Shown here piece after piece: positions 54,801 to 64,000 of a stretch of 64,000 nucleotides of DNA. Below the pieces are notes generated by a model, which saw only the letters and a list, made by a program, of their open reading frames with translations, searched no databases and was not told the origin of the DNA. The stretch's first letter is position 1; the number at the start of each line of letters is the position of its first letter. The translations under genes were made by a program, and so were the position numbers. The stretch is taken from contig NW_006920411.1 in NCBI RefSeq assembly GCF_000344685.1, forward strand, positions 2,224,740 to 2,288,739, in the 5' to 3' direction. The DNA is from Gloeophyllum trabeum ATCC 11539. Its lineage: Eukaryota; Basidiomycota; Agaricomycetes; Gloeophyllales; Gloeophyllaceae.

Positions 54801-55556
54801 TTAGCATACTGATCCTCACTTTGCACAGAAAACCTTCGAGAACCTAACGATGCAGGTTGCTTGGAGAACGCCGCTAGAAAAACTCGATGCCCTCGAAAAG
54901 TGCATGAACGAGTGGCTGCAGACGGAGGAAAATCGATGGTTTGAGCCGAGTACTTCCGTCACGTTACAGCATATCGATTACCAGCGATTCTTGGAGATCA
55001 CCATAGGTATTGGCCACAACGGGTACGTACAGACATTATCAGAGTCTTTCGCTGTTGCTTACTCGCGACCGTGATCTGCAGAACATGGCAGTAAGTAATA
55101 CTTGAATAATCTTCGAGGGCAAGCTTCTCATCTTATTTACTTCTCACTGCTTCACCGTTCAACAGAGTAAGTTCATTAACTGCGAGCGGCGCGCGCAGCT
55201 TGCTGACATCGATATTATAGGATTGGGGGATGCGTATGCAACGCAAAACGACCTTCCATGCTGCAGTCCAATTCTACTGCCGGCAACTGGGTATCGTCTG
55301 CTACGAGTCGCCGATGCCAATTGTTTGGGGTGACCAGGACAGCCTGGATTACGGTCTGGCAACTCCCGGCGACGAGGACCAACCACCGCCGTCACCTGCA
55401 CCAGGTTCGGAGGCGCCTGCGGAACAGGAGCAAGATCCAAAAGACATCAAACCCTCGCTCGGTTTCTTGCCTCCTCTCAAGGACCGTTCACATCTTAGGG
55501 CACGCAAGAGCAAGAGCAGAAAGGCCGTGCTGCGCAGTGTTGGCGCCGACGGCTAA
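51861..55556 (+). CDS. EF-hand mechanosensitive ion channel (MscS family, Msy1/2-like)
   Basis: Exons 51861-52435, 52654-53080, 53146-53916, 53975-54396, 54448-54497, 54535-54572, 54628-54695, 54749-54770, 54829-55022, 55082-55090, possibly 55166 alone, and 55221-55556; about 970 residues. A 190-residue disordered N-terminus precedes membrane segments (TLLFSTLLGSIFLAALLVV, WLFWAAANLLVSWFLGFIV, AIEFLFFLSLVICLQ). A long charged cytosolic loop follows, then an EF-hand loop at about 632-643 (DKDNNGDLSRAE), further helices (ILLFFAFCILFFISLSVF) and the MscS pore/beta domain (ASSAFDAIMFLFVTHPFD, GLFATVFTRADGTETYYFNS). Family knowledge: fission-yeast Msy1/2 sit in the ER and limit calcium influx on hypo-osmotic shock. 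The junction near 55022-55221 is uncertain. Confidence 0.92.
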
Positions 55557-55941
55557 GTAGCGCGGTGTAGGGTGGTATAGCGGTTTCTATTGTTCCATAT
55601 CTTTACGCTGCATATAACGGCTTGACCATGCTTTGAAGAGACGCATCATCATCATCATTATCATCATCATCACGACCATCCCCCTATCGCCTTGCATATC
55701 TCAATGAATTACATATTATGGCATATAGGTGGCAGGTAGTGGCGGGGTCAATGCCTACCACAATAGACACCATTTGCTTTTTTATAATTACGGCTCAGGC
55801 TGCTCAGGGGTTGTGGCACAGCCACAAGGTGCATATATAGTAAGAGTTGAAACCGTCCGACTTCTGTTCCCTTCTGCTTCGCTGTCCAAAAGTCCTTCCA
55901 GGAAACTTATTTGAGATTATTGACTGCTTCGCCTTGGGGCA
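55557..55941. other. Spacer between the MscS-like gene and ELP2
   Basis: 385 bp holding the 3' end of one gene and the promoter of the next. It includes a short microsatellite. Confidence 0.45.
55643..55672 (+). repeat. (CAT)n microsatellite
   Basis: About ten CAT units with one interruption (catcattatcatcat in the middle), in the probable 3' untranslated region of the MscS-like gene. Confidence 0.9.
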
Positions 55942-58900
55942 ATGACCGTTGAAATATCGACAGCATATATATCTGCTTCGGCAAACCGTTATTCCCAAGC
56001 CGGAAGCTCGTCCAACAGCTCACTTGTTGCGTTCGGTTCATCCAGATATGTGGCACTCTGGAATACCGCTGTCTGTTCCCTTTCACACCCGGTGTCGCAA
56101 ATAACTCAAGAGGTGGATCTTAGGATGCGGCCGACCGTGGAGTGTACCAGACTCTGCCTGGGCACGAAGGACTCGTAACCTGCACGTACTTTGCTCGTGA
56201 TGATTTCCTTTTGAGTGGAGATGACAAGGGATATGTACGATGCTGGCGGAAGGAGGAAAACGAGGCATGATTGGCCTTTGTAAAACTAGTGTATATCGTG
56301 AATAACATCCTGTTCCAGTGGAAAGCGGCCCACATCTTTCGGTCCCACCAGAAGTCGATATCAACTCTACACTTTCACGGCGGCACCCTTGCGACAGGGT
56401 CCTCGGATAGTTCTGTTAAGATATGGAAAGATGGTAAGAGTGTCCGAGATTGAGTATGAAGACATATTCAGTAAATGGTGTCTCTCTTGCGTGGCAGCCG
56501 ATGGGCAGTTTGAAGAAACCCAAACTATTGACCTTCGTGGCAAATATCCCCTCTCTGTCAGACTAACTACTCTGCCAGATGCGCAAGGTTCCGTATTCAT
56601 TCTCGTCTGTCTTCGTTTGAAACTGATCCCACATTGATTTCCTAAGCAGCCACGGTCCTTGCGATAGGAGGGACTGACAAGAACGTGCAAATATGGACCC
56701 GATCCGATGAATCTGTAAGGACAGTGCATTTTTGGGTATCTAGCCTCATAGCGCAGCATTCAGTTCGTGCGCTCCGCTGTATTGTCCGGGCATGAAGACT
56801 GGGTGCGAAGTTTGGACTTCCACCTGCCTCGCTCAGGCGAACAGCCTTTGATCTTGGCGTCTGGGTCTCAAGACAGTACTGTACGCTTGTGGAATATCGA
56901 AGTTTACAGGGCTGTACCCAAGGGAGCAGGTCCAGCGGACTCGACTTTGAGCGACGAATTGCTCGACGAGTTTGAAAGTTCTCTAGGCACCCTTGCAGAT
57001 GCGGAAGAAGGTGACCGGCAGATTTCCTTGAAGAGACATGTCCTAACGGTCAAATCTCGCGACGGAAGGCACGTGGTATATGTAGGAGGACGATTGTGAC
57101 ATACTCGTGCTTACCGTGTTGTTCAGGACCCAACAATTCTCTCTCACCTTTGACGCGCTATTAGTAGGACACGAAGCAGGCATCACCTCGCTCTCATGGA
57201 GACCAGATGGGGAGGGGGATCGCGAGCTCACTCTCCTCTCCACGTCCACGGATTCTTCTCTCATCCTCTGGTCGCCATCTACAATAATTTCCACTGCCCA
57301 AGGCGACGCAAGTTCTCTGTGGATCAATCGGCAGCGTTTTGGAGACGTCGGTGGCCAAAGGCTTGGTGGATTCGTCGGTGGTATATGGTCCCGCGGAGGA
57401 GCAGATGCTCTGGCGTGGGGATGGTCGGGTGGATGGCGAAGATGGCGCTGCACTTCTACTGACACCAATGAAGCTGAGGTCTGGAAAGAGATCGGCGCTG
57501 TAACAGGGCATAATGGACCCGTCAGGGGTATTACATGGAGCCCCCAGGGCGAGTATCTCATCTCCGCCAGGTATTTACATCCTGTGCATGGATTCATCTT
57601 CCACTTCACGCATGGATCTTCACAGTCTTGATCAAACTACTCGCATTCACGGACCGATACCTGAGAGTAGCCGTCCTGTATGGCACGAACTAGCCCGCCC
57701 GCAAGTTCATGGCTACGATCTCATCGATGTCGCGTCCTTGGATCCTCTGCGTTTCGTCAGTATTGCCGATGAGAAAGTTGTTCGCGTTTTTGAAGCCCCT
57801 CAAACTTTCGTCGACGCCCTTAATGGCTTGAAAGTGGCACAGTTCTCGCAAGAGGATCAGGTGCGAGGATTGGCTTCCGGTTCTTACAAAATCCCAGATT
57901 CATCTTGGCACAGGGTGAACGGCCGGCTGCCGCTAGCGTACCTCCTCTTGGTTTATCTAACAAAGCTGTGAAGGATGGTGAGATTGCAGACCATTTCTGC
58001 GAGATTGTGCGACTCACGCACGAGAGTCTACTAGCCAGCATCGTCAGCACCGTTTATGACTGGAATGCGGTCCACAGACGTCCATTTGAGGGAGAGCTCT
58101 CGTCCATGACATTATGGCCTGAGATCGAGAAAGTATTCGGGCATGGTTATGAGGTGCATCGAACTACGTTACCTGGCGGTTGTGAGAAGCTAACACCCCC
58201 GATAGTCCATATCACTTGCTGTGTCGAACAACAAAAAGTTCATCGCCACAGCCTGCAAAGCTACTACACCAGAGCATGCTGTAATTCGAGTGTATGAAAC
58301 GGACAAATGGCAGCCAGTCGGGCAACCTCTGCAGGGTCACTCCTTAACAGTCACACGGATAGCTTTCAGCCCAGACGACAGATACATACTTACCGTCTCC
58401 AGAGACCGTTCCTGGCGACTCTTCGAAGCCCAAGCTGATTCAAGTAAGTTGTACTCCGTAACGAAAGCGTCGCTCAGTGTCTTATAGTCATTAGGCTTTG
58501 CACCCATCGCAGCTGATAAGTCGCATTCACGCATCATATGGGATTGTGCATGGGCGCAGGAAGGTGATGTCTTTGCCACAGCTTCCCGAGATAAAACGGT
58601 ACGTCATATCGAGGACTACCAGGTATCAACAGAAACTGATCTCCTACACGCGTATATTAGGTCAAAATATGGCGCTTGGGCGACGACAGTTCCAGGTGGG
58701 TCTCGATAGCAACTCTGAAGACTAAGGAAGCAGCTACCGCCGTTGCCTTCAATGCCACAAATGACGGAAGGTGAGGCTTGAAATAACTTCCCTATGGTTG
58801 AGCGCGCTCAGAATCATTGTGCTGCGTGTAGAAGGCTGCTGGCCGTGGGCACTGAGATTGGCGGGCTGTCCATATATTCTAGTGGCTCCAGTGCGTCCTC

Positions 58901-59107
58901 GGACTGGACGCCAATGTGCACGGTTGACCACAGGTGCGATACATGCAACTATGATGGTGTGTTCTTATGAATGACACGCGACTCAGTCTTACCCATAGCG
59001 ACCATATTTACCGTCTTGCATGGCGTCCTGGTCGGCAGGTATTACCAAAAGAACTCGCGTGCTGTAGCGAAGATGGCACCCTAAGAATACTGGTGGTCCA
59101 ACAATGA
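55942..59107 (+). CDS. ELP2: Elongator complex subunit 2 (WD40 double propeller)
   Basis: Fifteen exons (55942-56070, 56124-56264, 56319-56433, 56498-56587, 56650-56714, 56764-57068, 57127-57570, 57626-57860, 57914-57977, 58035-58153, 58206-58443, 58495-58598, 58661-58770, 58832-58933, 58999-59107) give 789 residues, about the yeast size. WD repeats: TLPGHEGLVTCTYFARDDFL, SHQKSISTLHFHGGTLATGS, AVLSGHEDWVRSLDFHLP, LLVGHEAGITSLSWRPDGEG, GHNGPVRGITWSPQGEYLIS, FVSIADEKVVRVFEAP, PLQGHSLTVTRIAFSP, IIWDCAWAQEGDVFATASRD and HIYRLAWRPGRQVLPKELAC. PPLGLSNKAV is an ELP2 signature. It acts in wobble-uridine tRNA modification with Elp1/3. Two introns (56265 and 57069) appear to start GC. Confidence 0.93.
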
Positions 59108-59331
59108 ATATAGATCCGCAATGCATACGATAAGAGAAGGAAATCTGCTATACAGTGAGGAAGGCAGGCGAGGCCCAGGAATACTAATAGAAGACAATCT
59201 TGGTTAGGATGTGCACGAGAAGGGTATAGAACACGGAAGATGCGCAAAGTGACGCCACAGATATAATAGCGAGTAAATGAGAGAGATAGCGAGATGCACT
59301 GATAGGGATACACAGAGAGAGCAGAACAGAG

Positions 59332-62300
59332 TTAGACGATGTCACGGAGGCTCATAGGAACCTCAGGCTGAAGCAGGGCGTCAGTTAATTCGAATCTCAG
59401 GCAGGGCGACACTCACGCATTTAATCCTACAACATAACGGATCAGTCGCGAACATCACGACGGTATCCATCAGGACTTACTTGTAATGGCATTCGATAGA
59501 GCGGAGCATTTCAACATCACCACCGGTGGCAGTAACGAAATTAATGACGACTCCAGCGCGTCCATGATTGGATGCCATCGCTGGGTTAATACTGGAACGT
59601 GAACATTAGATATAACATATGAAGCCTGGAAAAAAGGATCGACGTACCGAGACATGTATTCTTCAACGGCCTTAGGGAGATCTGCAGGCCAAAGTTCATG
59701 AGCTGTCTCTTCCTGCGATGGGTGTACAGACCATAATTAATGATGAGAGGGATGTGAGAGACCTCCGGCGCTTTGACTTGTACGTCGTAAACAACAAGCA
59801 CTTTTGTCGTCGGCTGCCTCATTATACTTGCAGTTGCAGTCCTAAATTTGTTGAGAGCGGCCAGTTTGGTCCCAGCGTTCATATCACCGTGCTATAGTAT
59901 GGCGTTAGGTGAGACATGTCGCGACTGAATGGGCCAAACTCACCAACGGGACAGCTTCCAAGCCACAACTAGCTAACTTGTACACCACTGAATCGAGGGC
60001 AGTCATACCTCCAACATGCACTATAGCTTGCGGTACATCTATATCCTGGAAGAGGTCGGCGAGAGCGTCCAGCTTCCATTCCCTGGCCTGCGCCGTTTCC
60101 GCGCTTGAAGCGCCACGCCCCGAGCCTATGATACCCAAGCCACTTCCAGGAGGGGGTAGCGGCTCTGAGCGACCTCCACCAGCAGTGAAGGCAAGATACA
60201 AATAGAACTGGCGTAGGCCTCGGGAACCTTGATTGGTGTCGGCGTGGGTGACATTGCCATCGCGGCGAACCAGGACCCGGACCGGTTCACGGAGTTGGAT
60301 GGCTGATGCAAGGTTCAAGACGTCTTGAGGGACCGTGTTGGAAAAGAGGGCGGTCTGACGTTCTATTTGCATAGAGGCACCCTCTGCCGCATCCCCGCCG
60401 TTCGGAGTGATTATTCCAGACAAGCGCCGGTTCTGATTCTGGTTGGGGAACGGGTTCAGCAGATTGGGTTCGGGGGAGGAGAACGAAGACGTCCCAATCG
60501 GACCAGAAGTCGCATTCGGAGTAGACCTAGAGCGAGGAGGTGGAAGGAGTTTCACGATGTTGAAGACGAACTCGTGCAGATTGCGCGCAATGAGTTGATC
60601 CACTTCGTCAATGACCAAGAACCGTACTTCTGACCCCACGAGGCCGCCTGGGGCGGTGAATAGTGCGTGCAACTTCTGAGGAGTACCACAGATAATGTGC
60701 GGTATACTCTGTTGCAGGAGACGAACTTCTTGGCTAAGGTCGCTATTTATGCTGGTTGCTCCAACTCCAAGAGCGGATCTAACCCCGATGGGCCCGCCCA
60801 AGTCGCGAATCATACGCTGCGCCTGAGTGGCCTGATCGACCGTTGTGGAGATCATAAGGACGATAGGTCCACGATTCGGGGGACGATTCAACGAGTGTGT
60901 GAGAGCCACTTGAATTGCAGGAATCACATATGCAGCGATACGCTCCTGCGTTGGAGGAGCCTGCGCTATGATATCTGCACCGCGGAGCAAGAAGGGCAAA
61001 GCTCGCTGCTGTATCTTATTCGGAGGACCAACGCTGTCAAATGGTAAGTAAGGTGGCCGTTAATCCTCTTCCGCATCCACTCACCCGAATTTACTCAGAG
61101 AACGCAACAACTCTGGAGCTAAAGGAAGCTGTTCCCACTTCGATATCACCGGTCCACCATCGCGGATCGAACCACTAGAGAAGCTCTCGCCCTGAGCAAA
61201 GAAGAATAAGTGTGGGCTGGGGAGAACGCAGGAAGGAGCTACTGACGCCACCGGAGTCCCGACGTGACAAGCCTATCACAGAACGTCTCTTGTCGCGGAG
61301 ACCAGGTTCCTGTCGTCCCAAGGACGGGGAGATGTCCGGAGTCGATCGCACGGGCAATTCCAAGGTGCCAGCTGACCAAGTCCGCATCGGTGGATTAGGC
61401 GTACGAGTGTGTGCCCTCGGATCCCCACGACTAGGCAGACCATGACCCAACATGGAAGCACTCGATGTTATTGGAGGAGACACCAACTGATTAGGCGCCT
61501 CCAACTGCGGAGTAGTGCTACCAAACTGTGCATTGTTAGGGATAGCAGAACTCATGTTCTGTACCTGTTGCGTTTGGATCGCCAGTATCTGCCCGATTGA
61601 CGTGGTCAGAGTGTTCAGCCTCTGATTGATCTGCGTTATATCATCCGCAGGTGGCGACTGGTGAGGAGGAATGCCACCGATGGATGCTCGAGGACCATTC
61701 AAGTGGTTGGACCCAGGGAAACTCGACGGCGAAAATGGATTGTTGAACTCTGGGTGCCCATTTCCCTCCCGAGACCTCTCCAAGAGAATGCTGAGCTTGC
61801 GGCTGACGTCGCCCAGTTCGCGCTGCATCTCGCGCGTCGACAACTCGCATCGTACGAGTCTGTCCAAGACATCATTGAGAAAGGGTGAAGCTTTGAGTTG
61901 AGCCTCGAAGCTGGATATGTGATCCCCCGAGGCCGCAAACTGGCTTCCCGACCCTAACGACGAGACCGGTGAAGACGAGATAAAGGCACCTCCATTCTGG
62001 AAAGATGAGGACCTCAGGCTGCTGCTCATTGCAACTGGTGGAGTCAGCCTCTCGCGACCCTGCTGGAACATGCCCGTAAAGAAAGTGTCGCGCGATTGCG
62101 GATTGCTACCAGTCGGCACTAAGACCCCTTTCTCCGGTCCTGGCATGTCCTCACCCTCGGGAACGGTGTCGAAACTGGCTGCCATGCTTGCCTGTCGCAC
62201 CATCCTATTCTCTATGTTCGGATACCCTCTGTCAGCTTGCATTTGCCGCAATCCCGGCGATATACGCGAATCTTCTCCGGATGAAGAAGATCGTTGAATA

Positions 62301-62497
62301 GGGCGTATACCATCTTCGAGAGGACTAGGCGAAGACCTGACGGAGCGGTATTCGGACGGTGATATAGATAAGGAGGACATGGATGTGCGATCATGCTCTC
62401 CATGGGATAGTCGGTAACCGTGTTCCTCTTCGCTAGAGCGGCTCCCTCCAGGGAAGAAAGGCATGGACGTGGGGTTGAGAGCAGCGTTGCTCGGCAT
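59332..62497 (-). CDS. DEAD-box-fold protein with degenerate catalytic motifs and long disordered N-terminus
   Basis: Eight exons (61247-62497, 61085-61191, 59944-61033, 59732-59891, 59648-59681, 59481-59591, 59417-59426, 59332-59367) give 932 residues from the ATG at 62497; ATGs at 62581 and others are alternatives. Residues 1-430 are Ser/Pro/Asn-rich with a helical patch (FLNDVLDRLVRCELSTREMQ). The eIF4A-like core follows: ISKWEQLPLAPELLRSLSKF, PNKIQQRALPFLLRGADIIA, but motif I reads AQAPPTQERIAAY. Motif II is IDEVDQ, motif III SNT, and motif VI INPAMASNHGRAG. GTP (motif Ib), HGDMNAGTK, VYDVQVKAPEVSHIPLIINY and YKIKCPEVPMSLRDIV keep the fold. ATP hydrolysis seems impossible; a binding or scaffold role is inferred. 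Confidence 0.88.
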
Positions 62498-63132
62498 ACT
62501 CCAAACCGGTGCGCTCAGCTCCTGCTCGACAGTCAAATGACAACGAGGTTTGTCTTGAGAATTGATCCAGTTTAGCACCATCACCAGCGTTGCATAGCCG
62601 AACTTGGACCGTTGTAGAGACCTCACCTTAGACTAGTCAAAAGAGTGGTAGATATCTATGCAGCTGCCATGCAGGCAGAATAAGGCGCGTCGGGCAGCGA
62701 GGACGATGAGATGCTGGAGGCAGCTCGGTTAGAGCTGGTGCCAACAGTCAACCCAGCGACCACCAGACGACCACAACCGCGAACCAGGCAGCGTGGCAAG
62801 CTGATCGCCGGTTAGCGTGATTGCTTCTGCAGGCCTCCGCCACTTTGATGAATACCGTAACGATATACAAAATCATCTATTCGGGACCGTATACACTGTT
62901 GGATGACGCTAGGTATCAGGAAATGAAGGTATGGCTACGAGGTATGGAGGATATATACTGCAACGAACGTATAAGATATCTACAGGAGCTAGTGATACAG
63001 GGACCGGGTAGAAGAAAGGCGAGATGTACCGTATACAATAATCAGCGGATAGATCGAAATGTCGAATTGTGAATCAGCATATATAGGGTCCGGGGGAGTA
63101 CAGGTCGTCCACGAGTGGATTAGGTGGGTGAA
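62498..63132. other. Intergenic, upstream of the DEAD-box-fold gene
   Basis: 635 bp between two leftward genes; no supported frame. Part of it may be 5' exon of the DEAD-box-fold gene, since the frame stays open to about 62626. Confidence 0.4.
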
Positions 63133-63899
63133 TTAGGCAATGGTCAGTGGCATAGACATGCCCATAACTTTGTTCCGAGGTATGGGGTCAGCCTTAGGAT
63201 CGTCTGGGAACTTGACCCGCTCTGTTTTCTCCCTGGTTATTCTTTGCCTGCGTAGCCTTGAATAGAGGGAATCAACAAAGGCGAAGAACATACCATAGTC
63301 CCTCTAATTTAGGCCCAATGAAGCTGGGAGGAGTACTCTCGGCAGCATGCGGTGTATCTCGCGGCTGAGAGATCTCCTGCGCGTCGGGAAGGTCCGTCGC
63401 GTTGAAGCACACCTTTATAAGAATGTATTCAGTGCTCTGTGTCACGTTCTGAGGACAAGACTGCAGTCGTACCACCATCGGAAGATCGTTCAGAACGGTA
63501 CCATCTAGCCCATGAGCGCGAAGAGCTGAGACTGCATCTGCGAATAGAATGGCAGCATAGACGCGGTCTTGGGCCCTGAGCTTGCGATTCCAATGCTTGG
63601 ACTGAGCTCCTATGGTGCCTCGAGTGACTCGGCAACTGGCATCTATTATACGGCCACAGGATCGGAAGAGTTGCCTGATCTGAGCGGAAGTGGTCGCGGG
63701 ATGAAGCTGAAAGAGGAATAAATATCAACCACTAATTTTGAATGTGAGTGCCACCAACATTGCCCACGTATAGCCAGGTTGGCGTTTGCGTCTTCCTCGT
63801 TTTCATGCGGTCTTTCTTCTGCGCCTCTTGCACCCGCTCCTTGTTGTCCTTGGTCATGTGGGAGCGCGTCTTCTTGCTGGACTTCGCTTTCCCCTTCAT
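63133..63899 (-). CDS. Single-RRM RNA-binding protein
   Basis: Three exons (63759-63899, 63294-63706, 63133-63256) give 225 residues. A lysine-rich start (MKGKAKSSKKTRSHMTKDNK) precedes an RRM: RNP2 is TWLYVGNL, then TTSAQIRQLFRSCGRIIDAS, and the RNP1 strand is RVYAAILFADAVSALRAHGL, lacking the usual aromatic pair. The tail has ISQPRDTPHAAESTPPSFIG and ends in basic REKTERVKFPDDPKADPIP and VMGMSMPLTIA. The splice at 63760 rebuilds LYVGNLHP across the intron. The family is not identified; RNA binding is inferred from the fold. Confidence 0.82.
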
Positions 63900-64000
63900 G
63901 TTGGTGAGTGACTTGCGTCTCGTTAAGGGAGGGGGGGTCGCCGCATGTTCTCCGCCTGCTTCTCGCGTGCGTGCAAAGGTTTTCTACGGGAACGATCAAT
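63900..64000. other. Window edge, promoter side of the RRM gene
   Basis: 101 bp upstream of the RRM gene ATG; nothing else can be said. Confidence 0.4.

Noticed and set aside
1..64000. CRISPR array, bacterial operon or ribosome-binding sites
   Set aside because: The window is eukaryotic with spliceosomal introns; no regular repeat-spacer array was seen.
1..64000. Secondary-metabolite or mating-type cluster
   Set aside because: No polyketide synthase, NRPS, terpene synthase, homeodomain or pheromone-receptor gene was found; the lone PPTase is the AcpS type.

Overview
The window is nuclear DNA of a mushroom-forming basidiomycete (Agaricomycetes; a polypore-type species is possible but not provable from sequence alone). 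Support: very dense introns, mostly 50-60 nt with GTRNGT donors and short branch-to-acceptor spacing; tight alternation of strands; and fungal protein families with Agaricomycete-style architectures. All gene models were spliced by hand from the sequence. Each exon chain was checked for reading-frame phase and for the expected family motifs. No cDNA or database was available.

Layout. 0-4.5 kb: the 3' end of an unidentified conserved gene, a membrane cytochrome-b5/MAPR heme protein, and an FlbA/Sst2-type RGS protein. 4.5-8.3 kb: a gene-free stretch with diverged inverted repeats and tRNA-like A/B boxes. 8.3-26.7 kb: dense housekeeping genes, namely an unknown coiled-coil protein, an alpha/beta-hydrolase-like protein, UDP-glucuronate decarboxylase UXS1, bystin/ENP1, NOP9, ATP synthase subunit d, a DUF3445 heme N-demethylase-like protein, a proline-rich unknown and an EFM6-like methyltransferase. 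26.7-29.3 kb: a TA-flanked MITE-like element interrupted by a 551-N assembly gap whose flanks repeat each other exactly.

29.3-41 kb: two paralogous extended SDR/NAD(P)-binding genes flank a block of BOL3, COX15, proteasome alpha6/PRE5 and a large RGG/prion-like protein. BOL3 and COX15 are divergent and share a 196-bp promoter region. 41-64 kb: an Agaricomycete-specific protein, a gene-poor 2.6 kb, hexokinase, mitochondrial phosphopantetheinyl transferase, two tail-to-tail coiled-coil paralogs, an EF-hand MscS channel, Elongator subunit ELP2, a DEAD-box-fold protein that has lost its catalytic motifs, and an RRM protein.

Functional themes: ribosome biogenesis (ENP1, NOP9), mitochondrial respiration and cofactors (ATP7, BOL3, COX15, PPT2), G-protein signalling (RGS), and cell-wall sugar supply (UXS1, hexokinase). 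They are not arranged as one pathway cluster. The most unusual signals are in RNA processing and protein decay: several micro-exons (9-10 nt, possibly one of 1 nt), a start codon alone on its exon, about eight GC-AG introns among roughly 147 hand-modelled introns, and the apparently dead DEAD-box protein.
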